From: Victivallales bacterium Lenti_02
Lineage (GTDB): Bacteria; Verrucomicrobiota; Lentisphaeria; Oligosphaerales; Lenti-02
Assembly (NCBI GenBank): GCA_001603055.1
Contig: LVAZ01000268.1
Span: 1-22,226, forward strand
Length of the DNA stretch: 22,226 nt
Reading direction: 5' to 3'
Part shown: positions 7,610 to 15,415 of the stretch, piece after piece
Layout: each line of letters begins with the position of its first letter
How positions within the stretch are numbered: the first letter of the stretch is position 1
Program-made: the position numbers and the translations under genes
Notes under the pieces: generated by a model
Database searches by the model: none
Seen by the model: the letters and a program-made list of their open reading frames with translations, nothing else
What the model was told of the DNA's origin: nothing

Positions 7610-8314
7610 ATGAAGTCTAGTCGTATGCGCGTCTTCACCCTGATCGAATTGCTGGTGGTGATCGCGATCATCGCCATTCTGGCCTCGATGCTGCTGCCGG
7701 CCTTGCAGCAGGCCCGCGAGAAGGCCCGCCAGGCCAGTTGCATCAGCAACCTCAAGCAGATCGGTCTGGCCACCGCCATGTACGCCGACGACAACAAGGA
7801 GCGCTTCCCGCGCTGCGTCGGCTGGCAGACCGCCGCCGACATTGGAACGGGCTCGCTGACCTACGAGTGGCACATCCTGCTAAAGTCCTACGTCGGCGAC
7901 GTGAAGGTGTACAACTGCCCCTCGGTGAATTACACCACCATTGCCTCCAACGGCAGCAGCAACCACCTCGGCTACGGCACCGCCTTCGCCATCAATTTGT
8001 TCATCAATGGGCAGTCGATCGGCACGGTCAAGACGCCCTCCGCCTGCATCGCCTTCGTCGACGCGCAGGGGAACTACATGCGCTGGGGCTGCCCGAACAC
8101 GTCGCTAAACACCGGCTGCGGGGCCTCGCTCAGCAGTGCGGGGACCGCCACGACGAACTTCCAGTGGCACTCGACCCGGCACAACAGCGGCGCGAACTAC
8201 CTGTTCTGCGACGGCCATGTGGCCTATTTCAACATCGGTGCCACCAACAACAGCATCGGCACCAATCCTGCACGGGCGGACATCCACACCGACCGCAACG
8301 GCTACCACAACTAG
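7610..8314 (+). CDS. Type II secretion-like pseudopilin with H-x9-DG motif
   Basis: This is a 234-residue protein with a class III (prepilin peptidase) leader: a short basic N-terminus MKSSRMRV, then FTLIELLVVIAIIAILASMLLPAL with Phe at +1 and Glu at +5, and a hydrophobic helix running into AREKARQASCISNLKQIGLA. The -1 residue is Val rather than the usual Gly. Near the C-terminus, RHNSGANYLFCDGH matches the H-x9-DG motif of the prepilin-type family abundant in Lentisphaerota and Planctomycetota. Five or six Cys residues in the mature domain suggest an exported protein with disulfides. Such proteins are processed like pilins and placed at the cell surface, but their role is mostly unknown. The ATG at 7610 follows AAGGAG at 7-base spacing. 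The gene stands alone: both neighbours are on the other strand, and a strong terminator follows. No prepilin peptidase or secretion ATPase is nearby. Confidence 0.92.
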   Translation: MKSSRMRVFTLIELLVVIAIIAILASMLLPALQQAREKARQASCISNLKQIGLATAMYADDNKERFPRCVGWQTAADIGTGSLTYEWHILLKSYVGDVKVYNCPSVNYTTIASNGSSNHLGYGTAFAINLFINGQSIGTVKTPSACIAFVDAQGNYMRWGCPNTSLNTGCGASLSSAGTATTNFQWHSTRHNSGANYLFCDGHVAYFNIGATNNSIGTNPARADIHTDRNGYHN

Positions 8315-8356
8315 CCGCAGGCGGCTTTGCCGCCGCATAGCGAACTGGAATAGGAT

Positions 8357-8397
8357 TCTCCCCCCGCCGGGCAATGCCGGCGGGGGGAGATGTTTTT
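8357..8397 (+). terminator. Strong intrinsic terminator after the pseudopilin gene
   Basis: A perfect 14-bp stem (TCTCCCCCCGCCGG at 8357-8370, CCGGCGGGGGGAGA at 8377-8390) with a 6-base loop is followed by TGTTTTT (8391-8397). This is a textbook rho-independent terminator for the plus strand, 43 bases after the pseudopilin stop codon. A smaller hairpin, GGCGGC-TTT-GCCGCC, lies just before it at 8320-8334. The bases beyond the stem on the minus strand are not T-rich, so it should act in one direction. Confidence 0.93.
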
Positions 8398-8457
8398 CCA
8401 GCCCCCCGGAACGTGCCTTCCGGCGCGTCCGCGCAGGACAGCCGGGCGACGCCTTCG

Positions 8458-10188
8458 TCAGGGCCGGTACTGGACGGGCCAGGTGCCCAGAGCCGCCTGC
8501 TCGCCGAAGACGATCCCGGCCACGGCGCGGATGCTCTCGGGGCTCACCCCGAACTGCACCAGCACCGTGCGCGCCTCCTTGGGCACGCACTGGTTCTCGT
8601 AGGGGGTGTTGCCGATCACGACCAGCCGCTTGCCGGCCGCCGCGATCTTGCGCGCCAACGCATTGTTCGACTCCAGCCCGCCCCGGTAGTACCAGTTGGT
8701 CATGATGACCAGGTCGAAGCGGTCGAGATGTTCGAGCACCAGGGCCTCCTCGGCCGCCGTCGCCTTCACATCGGTCTGGATCAGGCTCAGTTCATTGGAG
8801 AAGGCGCTCAGGCTGTCGTAGACGAGCCCCGGATACCAGTCCCCGTCGTTCGGGCAGTAGATCAGGGGGAAACTCTGCTCGATCACCAGGGCCCGCTGGT
8901 TGCGCGGCAGGGGCAGCAGCTTGTCCTCGTCGCGGTAGAGGCAGATGCTCCGGCGGTTCGCCTCGCGGCAGACCGCCTGGATGCGCGGGTCGCGCACCAC
9001 CTCGTCCACCGGCTCGACCGCCACGCCGCCGGCCGCGAACAGCCCGGCCTGCTCGTAGGAGGCCAGAATGCGGATCACCTTGGCGTCCAGCTCCGCCTCG
9101 GACAGGCGCCCCGCCTCGATGGCCTCGCGGATGCGGCGGATGATCTGCGGGATGAAGGGGCCGATGGGGTCCTCGGTGGACATGCGCAGCAGGATCATGT
9201 CCACGCCGGCCACCAGTGCCTTCTCGCAGGCGGTGACCACGTCGTACTTCAGCGTCACCCCCTCCATGCCGATCGCGTCGGTGGTGATGACCCCGGTGAA
9301 GCCCATCTTGTCGCGCAGCACGCCTTGCAGCATCGGCGCGGACAGGGTGGCGATCTCGTTGGGATCGACCGCCGGGTAGACGCTGTGGGCCGTCATGATG
9401 GCGGGCAGCAGGTTGTTCTCGACCAGCACCCGGTAGGGATAGAGGTCCCGGTTCCACAGGGTGTCCCAGGGCACGTCGATCACGGGAATCTCGAAATGGG
9501 CGTCCCCGGTCGAGTCCCCCCGTCCGGGGAAGTGCTTGCCGGTCGCGATCATGCCGCTTTCCCGGTAGCCGCGCGCGGCCTCGAGGGCGAAGGCGGCAAC
9601 GACCTCGGGATCGTCGGAGAAGGAGCGGGTGTAGATTTCCGGATTGTCCGGCTCGACATTGACGTCGAGGATGGGGGAATGGATCATGTTGATGCCGAGC
9701 GCCCGCGCGATGCGGCCGTTGGCCCGGGCGGCCTCGTAGGCCATTTTCGGGTCGCCGGAGGCGGTGAGGCCCATCGGCTTGGGGAAGATCGGCGCGCCGC
9801 CGAAGGTGAAATCGCGGGAGTACCCGCCCTCCTGGTCGCACACCACCCGCAGCGGCAGCCCGTGCGGCCGGTTCAGGGCCAGTTGGTGGTACCGCGCCAG
9901 AGTGTCGGCGTACTGCTTCAGCGTCACCTTGGGCGGCAGAGCCCCCGCGCGGGGAATGTAGATTCGTTCGAGCCGTTCCTCGCCGCGCTCCCGCTTGCCC
10001 CGGTCGATCACCATTTTCTGTTTGAAGGTCTGCGCCGGAACCACCCGGATGCCGCCGCAGTGGTATTCCCCCACATAGCCCTCGATGGCGGGCAGATAGG
10101 TCGAACCCTCGAGCAGAATGGTCAGGGTCAGGCCGATCTTCTCATCCAAACTCAACTGGGCCGCTTTGCGCTCGATAAAGGATTTCAT
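8458..10188 (-). CDS. GH3 family beta-N-acetylhexosaminidase-like glycoside hydrolase
   Basis: This is a retaining glycoside hydrolase of family 3, 576 residues. The N-terminal TIM-barrel domain (about 10-380) contains KHFPGRGDSTGDAH (218-231), the loop of NagZ-type enzymes in which an Asp/His pair (D229, H231) provides the acid/base. The nucleophile is D304 in VITTDAIGMEGV. A C-terminal alpha/beta domain (about 400-576) resembles GH3 C-domains, so the protein is longer than single-domain NagZ (about 340 residues). Family knowledge suggests release of beta-linked N-acetylglucosamine or related sugars, possibly by phosphorolysis as in some members with this dyad; which one cannot be seen. The usual loop reads GHG, and here GRG replaces it. 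No signal peptide is visible, so it is probably cytoplasmic. The ATG at 10188 has AGGA upstream. It lies 42 bases downstream of the phosphatase-like gene, probably in one operon. Confidence 0.9.
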   Translation of the reverse strand: MKSFIERKAAQLSLDEKIGLTLTILLEGSTYLPAIEGYVGEYHCGGIRVVPAQTFKQKMVIDRGKRERGEERLERIYIPRAGALPPKVTLKQYADTLARYHQLALNRPHGLPLRVVCDQEGGYSRDFTFGGAPIFPKPMGLTASGDPKMAYEAARANGRIARALGINMIHSPILDVNVEPDNPEIYTRSFSDDPEVVAAFALEAARGYRESGMIATGKHFPGRGDSTGDAHFEIPVIDVPWDTLWNRDLYPYRVLVENNLLPAIMTAHSVYPAVDPNEIATLSAPMLQGVLRDKMGFTGVITTDAIGMEGVTLKYDVVTACEKALVAGVDMILLRMSTEDPIGPFIPQIIRRIREAIEAGRLSEAELDAKVIRILASYEQAGLFAAGGVAVEPVDEVVRDPRIQAVCREANRRSICLYRDEDKLLPLPRNQRALVIEQSFPLIYCPNDGDWYPGLVYDSLSAFSNELSLIQTDVKATAAEEALVLEHLDRFDLVIMTNWYYRGGLESNNALARKIAAAGKRLVVIGNTPYENQCVPKEARTVLVQFGVSPESIRAVAGIVFGEQAALGTWPVQYRP

Positions 10189-10230
10189 CGTGGTGGTTCC
10201 TGGATGTTGGAGGTGGCGAACGATGGACCG

Positions 10231-10920
10231 TCAGAAGGGGAGGTGGGCGTTGTACTTGAGTTCCAGGCCGGCGTGGAACAGCGGCGCGGTGTCGGACCAA
10301 GCCAGGCAGCGCGGCGCGGTGAGCCCCTCGGGCACATTCTCGAAGTGGACCACGATGATTCCCGCGTGGGTCAGGTCGAAGGCGGTCCAGAACCAGACGG
10401 GGTCCACATCGAGCAGGTAGGGGAACCAGATGCGGCTGCAACCGGCGTGGCAGAACAGGGCGATTTTCTCCTCGCTCGGGCGGAGGATGCGGTAGAGGCC
10501 TCCCTCGCGGCGGTAGCCGAGCTTTTCGAGGAAGGCGTCCGAGTCCCGGCGGAGGCGGGCGTAGCCCTCCTCGTAGCGAATCTGGGCGAGGCACTCGGGG
10601 GGGATGCCCTCGCGGCGGAGGCGGGCGGCGGGCAGGTCGAAAATCCAGCGCCGGTGCCCGTCGGGGAAGGGCAGGGCGAATTCGTGCCAGGCGAGGCTTT
10701 CGCTGCACCATTCCTCGGTTTCGACGGGCAGCCCGAGGGCCTCGGCGGTGGGCCGGGCGGTGGCCTGCGCGCGGCCGAGGGGGGAGGAGAAAATGCGGTC
10801 GAGCCCGTGCGGCCGGAAACGGGCCGGCAGGGCCTCGGCCTGCGCCTGCCCGAGCGGGGTCAGCGAGTCGGTGGCGTAGTCGGGATGGCCGTGGCGGATG
10901 ACGTAGAGCAGCACGCGCAT
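10231..10920 (-). CDS. Histidine phosphatase (phosphoglycerate mutase-like) family protein
   Basis: This 229-residue member of the histidine phosphatase superfamily has the RHG signature at residues 9-11 (VIRHGHPDY), where H10 would form the phosphohistidine. SSPLGRAQATA (45-55) supplies the second phosphate-binding Arg, and H158 in ALFCHAG is the second catalytic His. The middle (about 75-145) is longer and more divergent than in cobalamin-type phosphatases, so the substrate is unclear; a sugar phosphate is possible given the adjacent GH3 gene, but that is inference. The ATG at 10918-10920 has AAAGGAA immediately upstream, an unusually tight spacing. It is the first gene of a likely two-gene minus-strand operon, and its promoter region is shared with the divergent gene at 11078. 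Confidence 0.9.
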   Translation of the reverse strand: MRVLLYVIRHGHPDYATDSLTPLGQAQAEALPARFRPHGLDRIFSSPLGRAQATARPTAEALGLPVETEEWCSESLAWHEFALPFPDGHRRWIFDLPAARLRREGIPPECLAQIRYEEGYARLRRDSDAFLEKLGYRREGGLYRILRPSEEKIALFCHAGCSRIWFPYLLDVDPVWFWTAFDLTHAGIIVVHFENVPEGLTAPRCLAWSDTAPLFHAGLELKYNAHLPF

Positions 10921-10935
10921 TTCCTTTCGCTGGCG

Positions 10936-10972
10936 GTTCGCGGACGCACCGGGGACAAAATAGACCGCGAAC
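10936..10972. promoter_or_regulatory. Inverted repeat flanking a possible -10 in a divergent promoter region
   Basis: A perfect 8-bp inverted repeat, GTTCGCGG (10936-10943) and CCGCGAAC (10965-10972), with a 21-base spacer, lies in the 157-base gap between the divergent phosphatase and deacetylase-like genes. On the minus strand the spacer holds TATTTT (10957-10962), a fair -10 hexamer; no clear -35 accompanies it. The arrangement could be an operator. The rest of the gap (10973-11077) holds GGGAG (11066-11070), the ribosome-binding site of the plus-strand gene, and nothing else I recognise. Confidence 0.4.
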
Positions 10973-11077
10973 GGGGCTTTTGCTGGCGGCGGCAGGGCCT
11001 TTCTCGTTCAGTCGCGCCATTTGACGGCGGGGCATAGGAGCGCCACCTTCCCGGCAGGCCACTCCGGGAGACCGACC

Positions 11078-12313
11078 ATGCAAGCCGAAATCCTCCGCCA
11101 TGCCCTGGACCGCGTGCCCCTGTCGTTGATTATCGACGACTCGACGGTGCTGGTCAATCTGAACTACTTTTTCATGCGGGACCGGAATCCCATCGACGGG
11201 GAGCGGCGGCGCTGGGAGGATGTGCCGGTGGTGCATCCGGAGAGCTTTACCCGCGAGTTCGCCGAGTGGTGCGCCGCGCAGGGAGTCAAGGGCAAGTTCA
11301 GCGTGGTGCCCTGTCCGGCGGGGCTGGGGCGGATCGACGAGCCGCTGCCGCTGTTCGGGAGCGGCCAGCAGGAAAGCTGGCTGCGCATGTGCCGCGAGTG
11401 CATCGTGCCGAATTTCGACATCACCCCGGAGATGCTCACCCACACCTTCGTGCTGGACCTCGGCACCATGCGCCCGGTGGCCCCCAATCTCTGGGAGCAG
11501 TGGGGCTGGGACCAACTGCCGGTGGACCGCGAGGAGCTGGTGACCGACTACATCGCCCTCTCCTGCCGGATTCTGGCCAACGCGGGACTGCCGCCGGAGG
11601 GGGTGACCTCGCCGGGCGGGTTCGGCAATCCGCTCGATTTCTACGCCCGCTGCGCGGCGGCGGCGGTCCGCCGGGTCACCGGCAATCCAACCCCCTATTT
11701 CTTCAAGCGCGTCACCCAGAAGGGGCCGATCGAGACCCCCGTGTGGCATGCCGACCGCCAGGCGGGGACGGCCATGGGCGAAATCATCGCCGCCACCGGC
11801 GACCGCACCGGCTCCTGGACCGGCTACGGCGAGGCCGACGCGGACTACTACATCACCGCCGACCTCGCGGGCGGCCGCCTGCCCGCCGTGATCGACGCGG
11901 GCGACCCGGCCGTCCTGATCAGCCATTGGCAGGGGTTCTACGGGCTGCACAACGAGGACCGGCGCGGGTTCAAGGTGCTGCAAACCGTGGTCGGGCGCCT
12001 CGCCGCGCGCGATCCCGGCGGGGAGCGCACCCGCTGGCGGCGGTGCGGCGAGATCACCACCTACGCCTGCGCCCGCGAAATGGCCGAACTGCGCGCCGGG
12101 GACCGTACCCTGACGCTCGATCTGCCGGTCCGCGTGCCCGAGCTGACCCTCCGCCTGACCGGCGTCGAGCCCCGGGGAGTCGCGGTGGACGGGGCACCCC
12201 TGCGCCAGGTGCGGACCCGCGCGGCCTTCGCGGACGGAACCTACCTGCGCGAAGGCGACGCCACCCTGGTCGCCTTCACCCCCGGCCGGCGCGAAACCGT
12301 CCTGACGGTGTGA
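11078..12313 (+). CDS. Polysaccharide-deacetylase-like (NodB-fold) protein, function uncertain
   Basis: This is a 411-residue protein whose N-terminal half resembles the glycoside hydrolase/deacetylase beta/alpha-barrel superfamily. LSLIIDDSTVLVNLNYFF (16-32) aligns in style with the TFDD first motif. The segment from VHPESFTREFAEWCAAQGVKG (52-72) to KFSVVPCP looks like the following helix and strand. GVTSPGGFGNP may correspond to the later Arg/Pro-Gly loop. The classical metal-binding H-(S/T)-x3-H motif is not clear; only THTF (121-124) is nearby. The C-terminal ~120 residues look beta-rich and could be a small sandwich domain. It may therefore be a non-canonical deacetylase or an inactive relative. 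The ATG at 11078 follows GGGAG at 7 bases. No signal peptide is visible. The MFS gene follows after 49 bases on the same strand. Confidence 0.6.
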   Translation: MQAEILRHALDRVPLSLIIDDSTVLVNLNYFFMRDRNPIDGERRRWEDVPVVHPESFTREFAEWCAAQGVKGKFSVVPCPAGLGRIDEPLPLFGSGQQESWLRMCRECIVPNFDITPEMLTHTFVLDLGTMRPVAPNLWEQWGWDQLPVDREELVTDYIALSCRILANAGLPPEGVTSPGGFGNPLDFYARCAAAAVRRVTGNPTPYFFKRVTQKGPIETPVWHADRQAGTAMGEIIAATGDRTGSWTGYGEADADYYITADLAGGRLPAVIDAGDPAVLISHWQGFYGLHNEDRRGFKVLQTVVGRLAARDPGGERTRWRRCGEITTYACAREMAELRAGDRTLTLDLPVRVPELTLRLTGVEPRGVAVDGAPLRQVRTRAAFADGTYLREGDATLVAFTPGRRETVLTV

Positions 12314-12362
12314 CCGTCCCGGCGGAAACCGGTGGATTCCAGTTGTATTCGGGCATCTCGGG

Positions 12363-13679
12363 ATGACACTACGGGCCGTGCAACATGATGTCACCCGGTT
12401 CCGGACACCCATGCCTTCCCGCAGCCCATCCGTTGATCCGCCCCATTATCGTTGGAACTACCTGGCGCATGTGCTGGACGGCGGTCTGTACATGGGGTCG
12501 CAGGCGCTGCTCAGCGCCAACACGGTGCTGACCACGGCCATCGCCAGCTTCGGCGGTCCCGCCTGGCTGATTTCGCTGATGCCGGTGCTGATGATGCTGG
12601 GGGTCTCGGCGGTGCCGGTGTTCACCGCCCACCGGCTGGACCGGCTGACCCGGTCCATGCCGCTGCTGCTGGCCACGGGCTTCGTCCAGCGCCTGCCCAT
12701 TCTGGCCATCGGCCTTGTCCTGCTCCACTATCCGGACCGGCCGCTGCTGCTTTGCTTCGTTCTGGCCGCCGGGCATTTGCTGGCCGGCATCGGTTCGGGA
12801 ATCGGGCTTCCGGCCTGGCAGGAACTGCTGGCCCACACGGTGCCGCCGCGCCGCCGCTCGTCCGTGTTCGCCAACCGCTATCTGATTGGCAGCGCCGTGG
12901 GATTGGCGGGGGGCTGGGTGGTGAAGCGGACCCTGGCCATGCATCCGGGCGCGGCGGGCTTCGGGATTCTGCATGTCTACGCCTTCGGCATCCTGGTGGT
13001 TTCCTATGTGGTCTTCGCCACTCTGCGGGAAACTCCCCGGGAGGCCCTGCCGGAGCATACCCACCTGTCCCTGCTGGACAATCTGCGGACCGTGCCGGGC
13101 ATGGTGGCGCGGAACCGGCAATACGGGCTTTATCTCGCGATCACCGCCCTGCCCAACGGGGTGTATTTCCTGGCCCCGTTCCTGGCCCTGCACTGCCTGC
13201 ATATCCTGGAGCGGCCGAAGAGCTACGTGGGGGTGTTCGTCATCGCCCAGATGGCGGGCGGCGTGGTCGGGAATGTGGTGTCGGGCTGGCTGGGGGACCG
13301 GCGCGGCGGCAAGCTGGTGCTGGTTCTCAGCCAGTTCGGGTTGCTGACAACGGCTCTGTTCGCCGCAGCCGCGGGCACGCCGACGGGCTGCTGGCTGGCG
13401 TTTTTCGGGCTGGGGCTGGCGGAAACCGCGCGCCGGGTGGGGGGCAGCACCCTGCTGCTCGAGATCGTCCCGAGCGAGCGGCGGGCGACGGCTCTGGCGG
13501 TATCGAGCCTGGTGCAGGTGGCCAGCCTGCTGGTCTGCTCGGCCCTGAGCGCCTGGTTCTGGCAGTTGGGGGGGCTGGTGTCGATCAGTCTCGCGGCCGC
13601 GGTCGTGGCGGGGCTGATGCTGGCGGGGCTGACCCGGATTCAGGAGCCGCGCCGCCTCCCCGCCCCGGTTCCGGCTTGA
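12363..13679 (+). CDS. MFS-type transporter
   Basis: This is an integral membrane protein of up to 438 residues with about 10 to 12 hydrophobic segments, such as AWLISLMPVLMMLGVSAVPV, LLLCFVLAAGHLLAGIGSGIG and GLVSISLAAAVVAGLMLAGL. Loops rich in Arg occur where an MFS fold would place cytoplasmic loops (HRLDRLTRS, GDRRGGK). SGWLGDRRGGKLVL resembles the MFS motif A (G-x3-D-R-x-G-R/K) in the second half. It is likely to transport a small solute; the neighbouring deacetylase-like and peptidase genes suggest a sugar or peptide, but no substrate can be read. The start is uncertain: ATG at 12363 gives the longest form, ATG at 12411 (MPSRSPSV) is equally possible, and neither has a clear ribosome-binding site. 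The N-terminal ~25 residues are not hydrophobic in either case. Confidence 0.88.
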   Translation: MTLRAVQHDVTRFRTPMPSRSPSVDPPHYRWNYLAHVLDGGLYMGSQALLSANTVLTTAIASFGGPAWLISLMPVLMMLGVSAVPVFTAHRLDRLTRSMPLLLATGFVQRLPILAIGLVLLHYPDRPLLLCFVLAAGHLLAGIGSGIGLPAWQELLAHTVPPRRRSSVFANRYLIGSAVGLAGGWVVKRTLAMHPGAAGFGILHVYAFGILVVSYVVFATLRETPREALPEHTHLSLLDNLRTVPGMVARNRQYGLYLAITALPNGVYFLAPFLALHCLHILERPKSYVGVFVIAQMAGGVVGNVVSGWLGDRRGGKLVLVLSQFGLLTTALFAAAAGTPTGCWLAFFGLGLAETARRVGGSTLLLEIVPSERRATALAVSSLVQVASLLVCSALSAWFWQLGGLVSISLAAAVVAGLMLAGLTRIQEPRRLPAPVPA

Positions 13680-13704
13680 CGCCGGATGGCCCGCCGCCTA
13701 CTTT
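13676..13704 (+). promoter_or_regulatory. Possible sigma70-type promoter for the M14 peptidase gene
   Basis: TTGACG (13676-13681) and TACTTT (13699-13704) are separated by 17 bases, a good fit to -35 and -10 hexamers. The -35 overlaps the TGA stop of the transporter gene (13677-13679). The ribosome-binding site AGGAG of the next gene lies just downstream, so the peptidase gene could be transcribed separately from the transporter. Confidence 0.5.
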
Positions 13705-13741
13705 GGGGCGGATATCCCGGAACGAACCAGGAGACGAAGTC

Positions 13742-15385
13742 ATGCCCCCGCTTCCCGAGCTTCCCTTCGAGCGTTTCCTCACCTACGCGGAAGTCAGCGA
13801 ATTCGTGCAGGCGCTGGCGGCGGCCTGTCCCGACTGGGTGCGCCTGTCCTCGCTGGGCCGCTCCCGCGAAGGGCGCGAGCTGCATCTGCTGACCATCACC
13901 GACCCGGCGACCGGGCCGGCCGAGGACAAGCCGGGCTACCTGATCCACGGCAACATCCACGCCGCCGAACTCTCCGGCACCCACGCCGCGCTGCACACCG
14001 CCCGGCGGCTCGCCGAAAGCAAACCCGCCCTGCTGGCCGACGTGGCCTTCCACATCGTGCCGCGCCTCAACCCGGACGGGGCCGAGTTCGTGGTCGCCAC
14101 CTCGGGGGTCACCCGCAGCCGGACGGACCGCTCCGAACGCCTCCCCAACACGCTCTACCAGGAGGACGTGAACGGCGACGGGCTCATTCTCACCATGCGC
14201 CAGGAGCACCCCGCCGGCACCTTCGCCCGCGATCCCGAGGAACCCCGCCTGCTGGTGCGGCGGACGGCTGCCACCCCGCCCCCCTACTACCGCACCTTCC
14301 CGGAGGGACTCGTCCACGCCTGGGACGGCGGCGAGGCCATCGCCACCGAAGGACGCTCCTTCGACTGGAACCGCAACTGGTCCTACGACTGGCGGCCGGA
14401 ACCGGAACAGGGCGGCGCCGGCGACTTCCCCTTCAGCGAACCGGAAATGCGGGCCATCGCGGAGTTCATCCACGCCCGCGGCAACCTCTTCGCCGTCCTC
14501 GGCTACCACAACGGCCCGAACGGGGTGCTGCGCCCGCCCTCGACCGGGTCGGACGGGGACCTCGACGGCGGCGACCTGGCGGTGCTCCAGGAGCTGGCCG
14601 AAATCGGCGCCGAGCACACCGGCTTCCCCGTGGTGCCCGTGGTGAAGTACCACGTCAAGCGGCTCGGGGTGAAGGACTGCAATCTGCGCGGCCATTTCCA
14701 CAACTTCGGCTACCACCACCTCGGGCTCTTCGTCTTCGAGTTCGAACTGGGCAACCTGCTGAACAGCGCGGGCGTCTCCACCGATGAGATGTTCGGAACC
14801 CAGAACGACCAGGAATACGAGGCCCTCTACCGGCGTCTGCTGCACTGGTGGGACAAGCAGGATGCCGCCACCCGCGACCCGGTCTTCCATGCCTGGACCC
14901 CCTGCGACCACCCCCAGCTCGGCCGGGTGGAAATCGGCGGCTGGCTGAACCGCCACCTGTGCGGGCCGACCCTCGCGGACTTGTCCCGCATCGCCGAGGG
15001 CACCTACCAGTTCACCCTGCTCCATGCCGCCCGGCGACCCCGGGTCGAGGTGGAGGAACTGGCTGTCGAGGAGGTGGGGGGCGGGGTCTACCGCATCCGC
15101 GCCCGCATCGCCAACCGGGGCTGCTTTCCCACCCATGTGAGCAACAAGGGCCGGGGCCTGCGCCGCCTCCAGCCGGTGGCGGTGGATTTCCTGCCCGCCC
15201 CCGGCGTCCGCCTGCTGTCCCTGAACGGGCACCGCCAGATCGGCCATTTGGCCGGGGTGGTCGGCAGCTCCCATCAGGAATGGTTCGTGCGCCGCGACGC
15301 AGGCGCCGGGGACACGCTCTGCGAACTGCTGGTGCGCGGCGGGGCGGGCGGCACCTGCCGGACCTCAGTCCGGATGCCCGGATAA
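13742..15385 (+). CDS. M14 family zinc carboxypeptidase
   Basis: This is a metallopeptidase of the carboxypeptidase A superfamily, 547 residues. Zinc ligands are visible: H73 and E76 in GNIHAAELSGTHAAL, and H256 in VLGYHNGPNG. D208-W-N-R-N-W (208-213) supplies the Asn-Arg pair that holds the substrate carboxylate. The general-base Glu is in FVFEFELG (E333 or E335). The catalytic domain spans about 10-380, and the remaining ~165 residues form a beta-rich C-terminal domain, as in larger bacterial members. No signal peptide is seen, which is unusual for digestive carboxypeptidases and may point to turnover of cell-wall or imported peptides. The ATG at 13742 is preceded by AGGAG at 8 bases; the frame stays open far upstream, but that part lies antiparallel in reading frame to the transporter and is not coding. 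It converges on the next gene, 30 bases away. Confidence 0.92.
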   Translation: MPPLPELPFERFLTYAEVSEFVQALAAACPDWVRLSSLGRSREGRELHLLTITDPATGPAEDKPGYLIHGNIHAAELSGTHAALHTARRLAESKPALLADVAFHIVPRLNPDGAEFVVATSGVTRSRTDRSERLPNTLYQEDVNGDGLILTMRQEHPAGTFARDPEEPRLLVRRTAATPPPYYRTFPEGLVHAWDGGEAIATEGRSFDWNRNWSYDWRPEPEQGGAGDFPFSEPEMRAIAEFIHARGNLFAVLGYHNGPNGVLRPPSTGSDGDLDGGDLAVLQELAEIGAEHTGFPVVPVVKYHVKRLGVKDCNLRGHFHNFGYHHLGLFVFEFELGNLLNSAGVSTDEMFGTQNDQEYEALYRRLLHWWDKQDAATRDPVFHAWTPCDHPQLGRVEIGGWLNRHLCGPTLADLSRIAEGTYQFTLLHAARRPRVEVEELAVEEVGGGVYRIRARIANRGCFPTHVSNKGRGLRRLQPVAVDFLPAPGVRLLSLNGHRQIGHLAGVVGSSHQEWFVRRDAGAGDTLCELLVRGGAGGTCRTSVRMPG

Positions 15386-15415
15386 CGCTGGCGGTTGCGG
15401 TTGGTTGCGGCGGGG

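Noticed and set aside
8374..11037. An 887-codon plus-strand open frame
   Set aside because: It is antisense to the GH3 and phosphatase genes and has no recognisable motif; its composition is that of a shadow frame.
12452..13741. Upstream extension of the M14 peptidase frame across the transporter gene
   Set aside because: It overlaps the transporter in another frame, and its translation is Gly/Ala/Arg-rich without structure. The ATG at 13742 has a good ribosome-binding site and starts the known domain.
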